Source: Silvimonas terrae | Lineage (GTDB): Bacteria; Pseudomonadota; Gammaproteobacteria; Burkholderiales; Chitinibacteraceae | Reading direction: 5' to 3' | Assembly: GCF_014202765.1 (NCBI RefSeq) | Contig: NZ_JACHHN010000003.1 | Coordinates: 496,001-560,000 of the forward strand | Length of the DNA: 64,000 bases | In this document: positions 35,369 through 44,365 of the stretch, one piece after another | Layout: every line of letters starts with the position of its first letter | How positions within the stretch are numbered: position 1 is the first letter of the stretch | Translations under genes and position numbers: made by a program | Notes under the pieces: generated by a model | What the model was told of the DNA's origin: nothing | The model's database searches: none | The model's input: the letters and a program-made list of their open reading frames with translations, nothing else

Positions 35369-36087
35369 GCCAGACCTCCGTTGACCGAAATCACTTGTCG
35401 GGTGATATAGCCGGCATCCGCCGACAGCAAGAAGCTGACGGTGGCCGCCACTTCTTCGGGCGTGCCCATGCGTTTGGCCGGGATCATTTTCATGGCCTCT
35501 TCCAGCACAATCGGGTCCACCATGTCGGTATCAATCAAGCCTGGCGCAACGCAGTTCACGGTGATCTTGCGTTTGGCCAGCTCAACGGCCAGTGCTTTGG
35601 TGGCGCCAATGATGCCGGCTTTGGCGGCGCTGTAGTTCACCTGGCCACGGTTGCCAATCACACCGGATACCGATGAAAGCGTGACGATCCGGCCAGGCTG
35701 GCGGGTCTGGATCATGGGCATGACCAGCGGATGCAGGATGTTGTAAAAGCCATCCAGGTTGGTGCGCATCACGCCATCCCACTCGCCTTCGGTCATGGCG
35801 GGGAAAGCGGCATCTGCGGCAATGCCCGCGTTACAGACCACACCATAAGGGGCGCCGTGGGTGTCGATATCGGACTCCAGCGCGGCGCGCGCGGCGGCAC
35901 GATCAGCCACATCAAATTGCAGCACGCGGGCAGTGCGGCCCAGCGCGCTGATTTCTGCGGCAACGGCATCGGCCTCGTCGCGGCGGCTGCGGCAATGCAA
36001 AACAAGATCGTAGCCTTCACGCGCCAGGCGCAGGGCAATCGCGCGGCCAATACCGCGGCTGGAACCGGTTACCAGAACTGTACTCAT
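35365..36087 (-). CDS. 3-oxoacyl-ACP reductase of the aryl polyene pathway (ApeQ-like)
   Basis: A 240-residue FabG-like SDR that reduces the beta-keto group after each extension. The cofactor motif TGSSRGIG is at residues 7-14 and CNAG at 85-88. The catalytic residues are S139, Y152 and K156 in SSVSGVIGNRGQVNYSAAK. It overlaps the genes on both sides by 4 bases, so its expression is coupled with the ketosynthase and dehydratase. Confidence 0.92.
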   Translation of the reverse strand: MSTVLVTGSSRGIGRAIALRLAREGYDLVLHCRSRRDEADAVAAEISALGRTARVLQFDVADRAAARAALESDIDTHGAPYGVVCNAGIAADAAFPAMTEGEWDGVMRTNLDGFYNILHPLVMPMIQTRQPGRIVTLSSVSGVIGNRGQVNYSAAKAGIIGATKALAVELAKRKITVNCVAPGLIDTDMVDPIVLEEAMKMIPAKRMGTPEEVAATVSFLLSADAGYITRQVISVNGGLA

Positions 36088-36542
36088 GCTTGTTCTTTCA
36101 AAAATGCGTCGAGATTATCGGGTTGATAAGCCGAAAGCAGCGCCTCGGCCAGAAGGGTGTGATCGGGCGTTTCAATCCGGCATTGCATGACGCCAATGCC
36201 GTTATCTGCTTCAAATTCGCGTTGCGCAGTCACCAGCAGCGGCTCACCTACCCTGAAAAACGGGACATGACAGTGATAGCGCCGGGTACCCAGCATCAGG
36301 CCCACCCGCGGCGCTTCGCCCCGCTGACGGCCTTCCCATCCGGCCAGCGCGGCCATGGTCTGGGCCATATATTCCAGGCCGACCCACGCGCCGACCTGGC
36401 CATTTTCATCAAACATGCCGTCACCACGCGGAATCACCCGCGTGGTCAGCATATCGCCCTCCGCCGCCACGACCTCATCGAGCAGCAGCATCGGGCCATC
36501 GTGCGGCACCAGATCAGACACAGACCATTCAAACGTACTCAT
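36084..36542 (-). CDS. 3-hydroxyacyl-ACP dehydratase (ApeP-like)
   Basis: A 152-residue hot-dog protein of the FabA/FabZ-like pigment family. The segment VSDLVPHDGPMLLLDEVVAA has the conserved HDGPM near the N-terminus, followed by GAWVGLEYMAQTMAALAGWE, the usual helix of such dehydratases. It removes water to install trans double bonds. A second hot-dog domain is found at the end of the ligase in this operon; in characterised clusters two dehydratases act together. Confidence 0.88.
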   Translation of the reverse strand: MSTFEWSVSDLVPHDGPMLLLDEVVAAEGDMLTTRVIPRGDGMFDENGQVGAWVGLEYMAQTMAALAGWEGRQRGEAPRVGLMLGTRRYHCHVPFFRVGEPLLVTAQREFEADNGIGVMQCRIETPDHTLLAEALLSAYQPDNLDAFLKEQA

Positions 36543-37702
36543 GCTGCCAATACCAATGCAATGTTGTTACCGCCAAAGGCGAAAGAATTGCTGAGCGCCA
36601 CTTTGACCTGGCCGGTGTCGCCGGTTTTCACCAGCGGCAATACCGGCAATGCCGGATCTTGCACGCCATCCCAGATGTGCGGGGGCAAACGCTGGGCCGT
36701 GTCAGTCAGCGTCAGCCAGCAAAACAGTGCCTCCAGCGAGCCTGCCGTGCCCAGACAATGCCCGGTCAGCGCCTTGGTGGAGCTGGCCGGCACGCCGGGC
36801 AACAGATCAGCAACCGCGTGGTTTTCCATGGCGTCATTCTGCGGCGTGGCCGTGCCATGCAGGTTGACGTAGCCCACTGCCGCTGCCGACATGCCAGCAC
36901 GCTCCAGCGCCTGGCCGATGGCCGCCCGCGCGCCACGGCCATCCGGCGCGGGTGCAGAAATATGATGCGCGTCCGAGCTTTCACCCCAGCCGGCAATGCG
37001 CACGGCGGCGGGTTCACGCCCCAGGATAAACAGCGCGGCGGCCTCGCCCAGGTTGATGCCATGCCGGTTGGCCGATGAGGGCTGGCAAAGCAGCGGCGAG
37101 ATCGAATCAATCGCGCTGAATCCGGCCACCGTAAAGCGGGACAAGGTATCGGCGCCGCCGGCAATCACCAGATCCGCCAGGCCATGTTCAATCAGGCGCG
37201 CACCGGCAGCCAGTGCTTTGGCGCCCGACGTACACGCGGTGGAGATACAGTAGGCCGGCCCGGTGACGCCCAGTTCATGCGCCAGCATGGTGGCGGGTGA
37301 GCCCAGTTCTTGCTGGCGCACATGGAACGAGGGTGCCAGGGCACCGTGATGTTCCAGCGCCGCCAGGGCAGCCTCACCGTCAGAAATCCCCGACGTGCTG
37401 GTACCCAGAATCACCGCAATCCGGTGCGGCTCAATGCCGGCGGCCAGTGCATCAAAACGGGCCCGGATTTGTGCCAGCGCCGCCAGCAATACCGCGTTAT
37501 TGCGCGAGCGCATGGGCTGCGGCAAGTGGCTGACGTCAGGCAGCATGGTCGTACACACCTGGCCCAGCACCAGCGGCCCGGGGCTATAGGCACTGGTTGC
37601 ACCCATGCCAGGGCTGATACCGGCAAACAGGTTCTGCCGGATTTCGTCGGGGTCATTGCCCAGCGCGCACAGCGCGCCAACGGCCTCTATATAACAAGTC
37701 AT
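36539..37702 (-). CDS. Beta-ketoacyl-ACP synthase, second copy (ApeR-like)
   Basis: A 387-residue FabB-like ketosynthase. Catalytic Cys is C157 in ISTACTSGAKA. His boxes are NLHGTATPQNDAMENH and KALTGHCLGTAGS, and the end is SNSFAFGGNNIALVLA. In known aryl polyene clusters an additional ketosynthase of this sort performs early or alternative condensations. It overlaps neighbours by 4 bases at both ends. Confidence 0.87.
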   Translation of the reverse strand: MTCYIEAVGALCALGNDPDEIRQNLFAGISPGMGATSAYSPGPLVLGQVCTTMLPDVSHLPQPMRSRNNAVLLAALAQIRARFDALAAGIEPHRIAVILGTSTSGISDGEAALAALEHHGALAPSFHVRQQELGSPATMLAHELGVTGPAYCISTACTSGAKALAAGARLIEHGLADLVIAGGADTLSRFTVAGFSAIDSISPLLCQPSSANRHGINLGEAAALFILGREPAAVRIAGWGESSDAHHISAPAPDGRGARAAIGQALERAGMSAAAVGYVNLHGTATPQNDAMENHAVADLLPGVPASSTKALTGHCLGTAGSLEALFCWLTLTDTAQRLPPHIWDGVQDPALPVLPLVKTGDTGQVKVALSNSFAFGGNNIALVLAA

Positions 37703-38229
37703 TCTACGGTCGATGAATCAATGGTCAGGGTATAGCCCAATTGGTGATGTTTAAGCACGGCGCGGCGTTGCCAGTGGTCCGGGTCGCTCCAGCTGATGTC
37801 TACAATCACGTCTTTGCCACGCACAATACTGCGGGTATTGCCGTCATCATGCACGACCCACCCATCAGGCAAAGCCTGTTGCAAAACCGGCTGTGGTGCA
37901 AACACCATCAACAGGTCATTGATAATGCGCTGGGGCGGCAGTTTCATGCCCGGCAGCACCTCGGCGTGCAGGTTCTGGCCGTCGTAATCCAGCGTCGCCA
38001 TACGCAAACCCACGGCGCTGTTGATGACTTCCAGTTGCTGCGCATCCAGTTGCAGCACGGATTCCATCACCACGCTGCCACCCGGATAGCTGACCTGCAG
38101 TTGCTGTTGCACCGTGCGCGCTCCACCCAGGCTGGCCGGCGCAATCTGCAACAAGGGCAGATCACGCGTCAGCAAGCTGGCGCAGGCGCTCAGGCACAAC
38201 AGGGCGGCCAGGATAAAGAGTTTGCGCAT
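37699..38229 (-). CDS. DUF3261-type lipoprotein of the aryl polyene operon
   Basis: A 176-residue protein whose signal sequence MRKLFILAALLCLSAC ends in a lipobox (LSAC), so it should be a lipid-anchored periplasmic protein. The body is beta-rich, with TVQQQLQVSYPGGSVVMES and DISWSDPDHWQRR. DUF3261 lipoproteins accompany LolA-like and MMPL proteins in pigment clusters, which suggests a part in moving the finished aryl polyene lipid to the outer membrane. Function is inferred from context. Confidence 0.8.
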   Translation of the reverse strand: MRKLFILAALLCLSACASLLTRDLPLLQIAPASLGGARTVQQQLQVSYPGGSVVMESVLQLDAQQLEVINSAVGLRMATLDYDGQNLHAEVLPGMKLPPQRIINDLLMVFAPQPVLQQALPDGWVVHDDGNTRSIVRGKDVIVDISWSDPDHWQRRAVLKHHQLGYTLTIDSSTVE

Positions 38230-39470
38230 TACATGGACACCACTTCGTCCAGCGCGGCCAGCCAGCGTTCCGGCGCACGCACGCAGGGGTTGGATTCATC
38301 CCAGGCGTAACCGGCCAGGATAGAGGAAATCATGCGACGCACGTCTTCGTTCTTGTTCTTGTAATAGATGAGTTTCTGGAAACGCCCGTCATACCAGGCG
38401 GTCACAAACGCCCGGAAGGCATCGACGCCACGCTTGAGCGGCACGGCATAGTCGGCAGACCAGTCCACCGTTTCGCCATCCAGCATGCGACCCAGCGCCC
38501 TGGCGGCCAGGCTGGAGGAGGTCATGGCAATGGTCACGCCGGATGAGAATACCGGGTCGAGGAACTCGCCCGCATTACCCAGCAGCGCAAAGTGTTTGCC
38601 GTACAACGATTTCACGTTGGCGGAGTAACCGGTAATACGGCGGGTTGGCACGTTCCATTGCGCGTTCGCCAGCAGTTTGTTCAGGTTGGGCGCTTCAGCC
38701 ACCAGCGCTTGCAGGCGTTCCACATCCGTACCGGGGTATTGCTCCAGGAAAGCCGGTTCTGCCACCACGCCCAGCGAGCAATGGCCGTTAGAGAACGGGA
38801 TCGTCCAGTACCAGACGTCCTGGTGCTGCGGGTGGGTAGTAATCAGGATTTTATTGCGATCAAAACCGCCGCCCACCGGAATCCGGTCTTCCACATGGGT
38901 AAACACCGCACCGCGCACCGGGAAGGTGGACGGGGTTTCCAGTTCCAGCAAGCGCGGCAGCACGCGGCCAAAGCCGCTGGCATCCAGCACAAAGCGGCAG
39001 GTGACGGTGTATTCCTCGCCGCTGGCATTGTCTTTCACGCGCAAGCTTGGGGTGTCGCCATCCAGATCGGCGGCCAGCACGGTTTGCTGGTAGCGAAATT
39101 CTGCGCCCATGCGTGCTGCGCCATCGGCCAGTACCTTGTCGAAGTGGCCACGCTGTACCTGGTAGGTGGTACCCCAGCCTTTGGACCATTTATCCCGGAA
39201 ATCAAAGAAGGTGTTGTCTTCTTCCCCGCGAGCAAACACCGCACCGTTCTTGTACTGGAAACCGGCCTCAACCACATCTTGCAGCAGGCCGGCTTCTTCG
39301 ATGTAGGCCATGCTTTGCGGCAACAAGCTCTCGCCGATGGAAAAACGCGGGAAGGTTTCGCGTTCCAGCACCAGTACCTGGCGACCTTGCTTGCGCAAGA
39401 GCGCGGCGGCAATGGCGCCTGAAGGGCCAGCACCGATGATGACAACTTGAGCGTGTTGCGTGGTTTGCAT
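38229..39470 (-). CDS. FAD-dependent oxidoreductase, halogenase-like
   Basis: A 413-residue flavoprotein. The FAD-binding motif IIGAGPSGAIAAALLRKQG is at about residues 11-28, and ETFPRFSIGESLLPQS follows. WYWTIPFSNGH gives the WxWxIP motif regarded as typical of flavin-dependent halogenases. Later motifs include LLGNAGEFLDPVFSSGV. It may chlorinate or brominate the aryl head group, as in the brominated xanthomonadins, or hydroxylate or reduce a related substrate. Activity cannot be settled from sequence. It abuts the MMPL gene with 2 bases between. Confidence 0.75.
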   Translation of the reverse strand: MQTTQHAQVVIIGAGPSGAIAAALLRKQGRQVLVLERETFPRFSIGESLLPQSMAYIEEAGLLQDVVEAGFQYKNGAVFARGEEDNTFFDFRDKWSKGWGTTYQVQRGHFDKVLADGAARMGAEFRYQQTVLAADLDGDTPSLRVKDNASGEEYTVTCRFVLDASGFGRVLPRLLELETPSTFPVRGAVFTHVEDRIPVGGGFDRNKILITTHPQHQDVWYWTIPFSNGHCSLGVVAEPAFLEQYPGTDVERLQALVAEAPNLNKLLANAQWNVPTRRITGYSANVKSLYGKHFALLGNAGEFLDPVFSSGVTIAMTSSSLAARALGRMLDGETVDWSADYAVPLKRGVDAFRAFVTAWYDGRFQKLIYYKNKNEDVRRMISSILAGYAWDESNPCVRAPERWLAALDEVVSM

Positions 39471-39472
39471 AG

Positions 39473-41785
39473 TTATTTTCCAGATTCAGGCACGGGTTGG
39501 AATGCAGTTTTACGAAACAACGGTGCGAACAGCCAGACAAGACCGATGCCGCACAGGGTAGAGAATCCAAACGCATGCAGCGCTGGCGTATGGCTCAGTG
39601 CCAGCAGGCCAAAAGACAGCAAGGTACAGACGGCCGCCAGGGTGACGGCCAGGTACACCCGACCATCATCCGGGTGTTCCAGCAAGAAAATGCCGTAGTC
39701 CATGCCCATGCCCAGCACCAGCAAGAAGGTAACCATGCTGAGCAACTGCAAAGGCATCCCCACCGCGCCCATGATGGCCAGCGTGGTCAGGGTGGCCAGC
39801 GCCGGCGGCAACATGATGCGCCAGGTCTGCCGGCGATAGCGCAGGCTGAGCACCGCAAACGCCAGCACATAAGCCCCGATCAGCACACGGGTGAGCAATT
39901 GCCGGTATTGCGCCATCAAGGCGGAGATTTCTGACACCTTGTCGACCCACACTACGCCTGGCGAGACAATCTGCCCCAGTTGGGCTGTGGTGACCCGATC
40001 ATTGAGCCCTTGCAACAGCACCATACTGGCATAGCCATGATCCTGCTTGCCCAGCCACAGATAACCCGCGGCAACGGCCGCAGGAGACTTGAACCAGGTC
40101 TCAAACGGCAGCAAGGGCACCGGCTTGCGTTGGTCCTGCAGCCAGTCCGGCGCCAGGCCAACCTGATCCGCAATGTTCTCCAGCACGCCTGGTTTTTGCG
40201 CAATCTGGCGTTCAAACAGCGCTGCATTGCGCTGCTGCGCCGCTTGCGAGGGAATCCAGCGGGAGATTGCCTCAGCCCCCGCCAGATGGCCGCTGACCAT
40301 GAACGGCGCCAGTTTGTCGCGCAGGGCCTCTTCGCGCTGCAAGACTTCTTCTGGCGTAGCGCCACTGATAATGAACAACTGCGCCGGGCTGGGCAGCCCC
40401 ATGACCCGGCCAATATCAATCTGTTCTGCCAGCAATTGCGGATCAATGCCCGAGAGCGCGCGGATATCGTCATTCTGTTGCAGCCGGCTCAGCCCGAACA
40501 CCACCGGCACGGCCAGCAGCGCCAGCCAGAACCAGCGCTTGCCCACGATACGCGGCCAGCGCGGCAGCCAGCCGGCAATGGCCCGGCTGATGGCGGTGGA
40601 ATGCAAGCCTTTGCGTTCCAGCAGCGGGAACCAGAGCATCACCGTCAGCCACGCGCCGATAATGCCGATCACGGCAAACGCCGCCATCTGCGCCAGCCCC
40701 GGAAACGGCGTCAGTGCCAGACCCAGATAGCCCAAAGACATGGTGGTGACGGCCAGCAACATGCTGGGCAGCAGCTTGCGATAACGCGCCGCCACGGGTT
40801 CGTGACTATCGATACCGGAGGCCAGCGCCAGCAAGCTGTAATCCACTGCCACGCCAACCAGGCTGGTGCCAAACACCAGGGTCAACATGTGGATATGGCC
40901 AAACCATTGCAGCACCAGCACCGCGCTGACAAGGCTCCCCACCAGCACCGACAGCGCCGCCAGCGCTACTGGCCGCACGCCACGGAACACCAGCAGCGCC
41001 AGCAAAATCACGCCCAGGGTCGAACCCGCGCCAATAGTGGACATCTCTGATTTGGCACTGCGTGCCGCTGTGGCCGCATGCAAAATCACGCCGGCGCGGC
41101 GTAACTGGATATCCGGATAGCGCGTCTTGAGTTTGGCGGCCGCCGCCTCCAGCCCACCCAGTACTTGTTCCTGCAAGCCCAACGAGAACGCGCTGCCATT
41201 GAGGGTGTACGGCAACACGATGTAAGTGATGCCATTGGCCGAGGCCCGCAACTGGCCCTCTTGCGGACGCACCTTGTTGGCACCGGCCAGACTTTGCAGC
41301 CAGTCCGCATAGAAACCAAACGGATCATCTTTCCATGCCAGCGTGGCACCGGCCATGGGCGAGTACGCTGCGGCCAGCGCACGTTGCGGCCAATCCGTGC
41401 CGGATTGTTGCAGGGCGCTGGCATCGGCGGCGGATAGCAAGTTGCGGCGATACGGCGCATAAAACTGGCTGATGGCGGCGAGGGTTTCACCCAGCGGCTG
41501 GGCGGTCAACGGCAAGGGGGCAATCTCTGCCGCAAATTGATGCGCCGCCGCTGCGGCACGGTCTGGATCAGCACTGCCGATCATGAACACCAGATGGCGC
41601 TCGCCCTGTTTGGAGAGCGACTGCAGCGCGGTTTCCGCCATCGGGTTGCGCTGGTCACGCGGCAACAGCGCAAACAGATCGGTATCGACGCGTTGACCCA
41701 GCGTGCCGCTTTGCAGCAGCAACACCGCACCCAGTGCGATCACGATCAGCAGCCAGAGGCCGGCCAGAACACGGCTTAGTCGCAT
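39473..41785 (-). CDS. MMPL/RND-type exporter of the aryl polyene operon
   Basis: A 770-residue inner-membrane RND protein: two halves, each with one leading helix, a periplasmic domain and a bundle of five helices. The first bundle is near 245-400 (VDYSLLALASGIDSHEP) and the second near 625-760 (LVLGMGMDYGIFLLEHPDDG). MMPL proteins move lipids across the membrane. Here the cargo is probably the aryl polyene lipid, handed to the LolA-like carrier encoded upstream. Confidence 0.85.
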   Translation of the reverse strand: MRLSRVLAGLWLLIVIALGAVLLLQSGTLGQRVDTDLFALLPRDQRNPMAETALQSLSKQGERHLVFMIGSADPDRAAAAAHQFAAEIAPLPLTAQPLGETLAAISQFYAPYRRNLLSAADASALQQSGTDWPQRALAAAYSPMAGATLAWKDDPFGFYADWLQSLAGANKVRPQEGQLRASANGITYIVLPYTLNGSAFSLGLQEQVLGGLEAAAAKLKTRYPDIQLRRAGVILHAATAARSAKSEMSTIGAGSTLGVILLALLVFRGVRPVALAALSVLVGSLVSAVLVLQWFGHIHMLTLVFGTSLVGVAVDYSLLALASGIDSHEPVAARYRKLLPSMLLAVTTMSLGYLGLALTPFPGLAQMAAFAVIGIIGAWLTVMLWFPLLERKGLHSTAISRAIAGWLPRWPRIVGKRWFWLALLAVPVVFGLSRLQQNDDIRALSGIDPQLLAEQIDIGRVMGLPSPAQLFIISGATPEEVLQREEALRDKLAPFMVSGHLAGAEAISRWIPSQAAQQRNAALFERQIAQKPGVLENIADQVGLAPDWLQDQRKPVPLLPFETWFKSPAAVAAGYLWLGKQDHGYASMVLLQGLNDRVTTAQLGQIVSPGVVWVDKVSEISALMAQYRQLLTRVLIGAYVLAFAVLSLRYRRQTWRIMLPPALATLTTLAIMGAVGMPLQLLSMVTFLLVLGMGMDYGIFLLEHPDDGRVYLAVTLAAVCTLLSFGLLALSHTPALHAFGFSTLCGIGLVWLFAPLFRKTAFQPVPESGK

Positions 41786-41815
41786 GCCACCCTCTGCCGG
41801 AAATCAACGCGGGCG

Positions 41816-42418
41816 TTATTCAAAGTTTGCATTCTCGGCCGGGGTCAGGCTTTGCGCGGTGGTGACGTCATGCATATCGATCTGCGTCACGTCGCCGCTG
41901 GCGGCGTTGAGCTGGATATGTTCCACCGTGCCCGCGCCGGTCAGCTGGATGCCGGAAATCAGTTTGGAAAGCGCCGCGTCTTTCGGGGTCAGCGCCAGTT
42001 TCCAGTTCTTGCCGCTGACATTGCCCTGAGCATTAAAGAGCTTGCCCAGCGCGGCTACATCCCCGGAGAACAGCGAGAACAACAAACTACTGACCGTCTT
42101 GACCGTGGGTTCTTTGTCGCCAGACAGCTTCATCATGACCTGGTCGCCATTCTTTTGCAGAATCTCGCCGCGGGTGACACGCAAGGTGCTGGGGAAGGGT
42201 TTTTCCGCTTTCCAGATCACACCGCGTTGCTTGTCCACCAGAAACGACCCGGTGGCATTCAGCGGCTTTTTGACCCCGACCAACTGGCGGGACTGCGTAA
42301 ACTGACCGTGAATGACTGGCGCATCAATCAGCTTGCCCTGAATATCCTTGAACAGGGCGTCATCGGCATGGGCCACACCCGCCACAAGGCAGGCGACAAA
42401 AATCAGGATGTGCTTCAC
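41816..42418 (-). CDS. LolA-like outer-membrane lipoprotein carrier
   Basis: A 200-residue periplasmic protein. The signal peptide ends VAHADD near residue 18, and the mature part matches LolA-type folds: IHGQFTQSRQLVGVKKPLNA and GSFLVDKQRGVIWKAEKPF, followed by beta strands. Aryl polyene clusters carry such a dedicated carrier that would shuttle the lipid-like pigment through the periplasm. The start is GTG and overlaps the thioesterase stop (GTGA), which fixes the start. Confidence 0.85.
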   Translation of the reverse strand: MKHILIFVACLVAGVAHADDALFKDIQGKLIDAPVIHGQFTQSRQLVGVKKPLNATGSFLVDKQRGVIWKAEKPFPSTLRVTRGEILQKNGDQVMMKLSGDKEPTVKTVSSLLFSLFSGDVAALGKLFNAQGNVSGKNWKLALTPKDAALSKLISGIQLTGAGTVEHIQLNAASGDVTQIDMHDVTTAQSLTPAENANFE

Positions 42419-42837
42419 GGGTGCGGTACTCCGAGTTTCTGGAACAGGATGGCGGGCGACACAAAACACATTTCCTGTGTACTGACGTCCACCGCCACCT
42501 GGATGGTATGGCCACGGGTCAAGCGCTCGCCAGTGGCACTATCGCGGATTTCATAACGCACCTTGATGCGGTTTTCCCACTCGACTATGGCGGCGCTGAT
42601 GGTGATGTTTTGCTGGTAGCGCAAAGGCTGGACATAGCGCACGTTCAGTTCGATCACCGGCCAGACAAAACCGGACTCCCGCATGGCGGGAATATCGAAA
42701 TCAAACGACTGGAACAACGCCGTACGGGCGTGTTCAAAATAACGCGCGTAGTTGCCATGCCAGACCACCTGCATGGGGTCCAGATCATGAAACGGGATGG
42801 TCAGCGTGACGCTGGCTTCATGAATGGGCTTGGTCAT
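42415..42837 (-). CDS. Acyl-CoA/ACP thioesterase, 4HBT hot-dog
   Basis: A 140-residue thioesterase. The catalytic-site motif FHDLDPMQVVWHGNYARYFE has the Asp of the 4-hydroxybenzoyl-CoA thioesterase/YbgC group, followed by EHARTALFQSFD. It could release stalled or finished acyl chains from ACP in the pathway, as ApeK-type enzymes are thought to. It overlaps the ammonia-lyase gene by 20 bases and LolA by 4 bases. Confidence 0.85.
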   Translation of the reverse strand: MTKPIHEASVTLTIPFHDLDPMQVVWHGNYARYFEHARTALFQSFDFDIPAMRESGFVWPVIELNVRYVQPLRYQQNITISAAIVEWENRIKVRYEIRDSATGERLTRGHTIQVAVDVSTQEMCFVSPAILFQKLGVPHP

Positions 42838-44365
42838 ACATGCTCCATGCTTGCCCATCAATTTTGCGCATGAGTTGGCGCAACAACGGTTCCAGCGCCA
42901 CATCTTCATCGATAAAGGCGATGTCTTGTTCCAGCTCGCGCACAAAGGCGGCGGCACCAGCGCCCAGTTGTACCGTGGCACCGCCTTCGCGTGCACGCAA
43001 TTGCACGCCCTGGCGCACGGTGATCAGCATGGCGGCCAGCACTTGTTCGGTCAGTTGCAACACGCGCAGGCAATCACGCGCGGCAATCGTGCCCATGCTG
43101 ACTTTGTCCTGGTTATGGCATTCGGTCGATCTTGAGAACACCGAAGCCGGCATGGTCAGTTTGAGTGCCTCCGCCGTCCAGGCCGAAACCGAAATCTGCA
43201 GCGCCTTCAAACCATGATTGATGGCTGCGCGCGGGCCGGTGGCGCCAGAAAGATTTGCCGGCAGGCCGTGGTTGTAGCGGGCATCGACCAGCAGCGCCAT
43301 CTGGCGATCCAGCAAATCGGCCACATTGGCGACCAGGTTTTTCAGGCTGTCCATGGCAAACGCAATATGGCCGCCATAGAAATGACCGCCATGCAGCAAA
43401 CGCATTTCCTGCGGATCGATCAGCGGGTTGTCGTTGGCGCTGTTGAGTTCATTCTCAATGGTGCTGCGCAAGAACGGCAGCGCGTCCTCCAGCACACCAA
43501 TCACGTGCGGCGCACAGCGCAGCGAATACCGGTCTTGCAAGCGTTGTTCGCTGCCAATGTCCGAGATATCTGCACGCAAACGTGCCGCGACGCGTTGCTG
43601 ACCCGGGTGCGGCTTGGCAGCAAACAGCGCTTCGTCAAAGTGGTAAGCATTGCCCGCCGCCGTAGCCACAGCCAGCGCGGTGATGCGGGTGGCCATGTCT
43701 GAAACATAACGCGCTTTGTCCCACGCCAGACAGGCCAGCGCGGTCATCACCGCCGTGCCATTCATCATGGCCAGGCCTTCTTTGGGGCGCAGCCTGAGCG
43801 GTTCCAGGCCAGCGGCTTGCAAGGCCGTGGCGGCGCTCATCAGTTCATCCTGCACCACCACGTCGCGCTCGCCACACATGGCGGCGACCACATAAGAGAG
43901 CGGAGTCAGATCGCCACTGGCGCCCACCGAGCCCTCAGCCGGCACGCGCGGCAAAATGTCGTGCGTGATCAGCGCGGTAAGTTGTTGCAGCAAACCCATG
44001 CTGACGCCGGAATACCCACGGGTCAGCGAGGCCAGTCGCGCCGCCAAGATGGCGCGGGTTTGCGGCGGATTGAAATACTCCCCCAGGCCGCAACCGTGGT
44101 AGGTATACAGATGGTGCGGCAGTTCGCTCACCAGATCCATCGGAATACCCACGGTGCAAGAGTCCCCGTAGCCGGTGGTGACGCCGTAGATTTGCCCTTC
44201 CTCTTCCAGCAGGCGATCCAGATACTGCGCGCCCGCGCTGATGCGCTGGGTAAAGGCAGCATCGGTATCCAGCCGGGCGGCGGCAGTGCGGCGGGACAAC
44301 GCCACGATGTCTTCAATACAAAGCCGGGCCGGACCAAATACCACGGTGCGAGTAGAAAGCGTCAT
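42818..44365 (-). CDS. Aromatic amino acid ammonia-lyase (HAL/PAL/TAL family)
   Basis: A 515-residue lyase. The Ala-Ser-Gly that forms the MIO cofactor is at 149-151 in SVGASGDLTPLSYV. Catalytic Tyr is Y60 in IYGVTTGYGDSC. It resembles HutH, but context points to phenylalanine or tyrosine deamination to a cinnamate or coumarate starter. The substrate loop reads LYTYHGCGLGE, where Tyr-His stands at the position of Ser-His in HutH, so histidine specificity is unlikely. The start at 44365 shares one base with the upstream acyltransferase stop (TGATG). Confidence 0.88.
   Translation of the reverse strand: MTLSTRTVVFGPARLCIEDIVALSRRTAAARLDTDAAFTQRISAGAQYLDRLLEEEGQIYGVTTGYGDSCTVGIPMDLVSELPHHLYTYHGCGLGEYFNPPQTRAILAARLASLTRGYSGVSMGLLQQLTALITHDILPRVPAEGSVGASGDLTPLSYVVAAMCGERDVVVQDELMSAATALQAAGLEPLRLRPKEGLAMMNGTAVMTALACLAWDKARYVSDMATRITALAVATAAGNAYHFDEALFAAKPHPGQQRVAARLRADISDIGSEQRLQDRYSLRCAPHVIGVLEDALPFLRSTIENELNSANDNPLIDPQEMRLLHGGHFYGGHIAFAMDSLKNLVANVADLLDRQMALLVDARYNHGLPANLSGATGPRAAINHGLKALQISVSAWTAEALKLTMPASVFSRSTECHNQDKVSMGTIAARDCLRVLQLTEQVLAAMLITVRQGVQLRAREGGATVQLGAGAAAFVRELEQDIAFIDEDVALEPLLRQLMRKIDGQAWSMYDQAHS

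Noticed and set aside
34112-35410. Plus-strand open frame of over 400 codons opposite the ketosynthase
   Set aside because: The minus strand carries all ketosynthase motifs. The plus frame shows no domain and mirrors codon bias.
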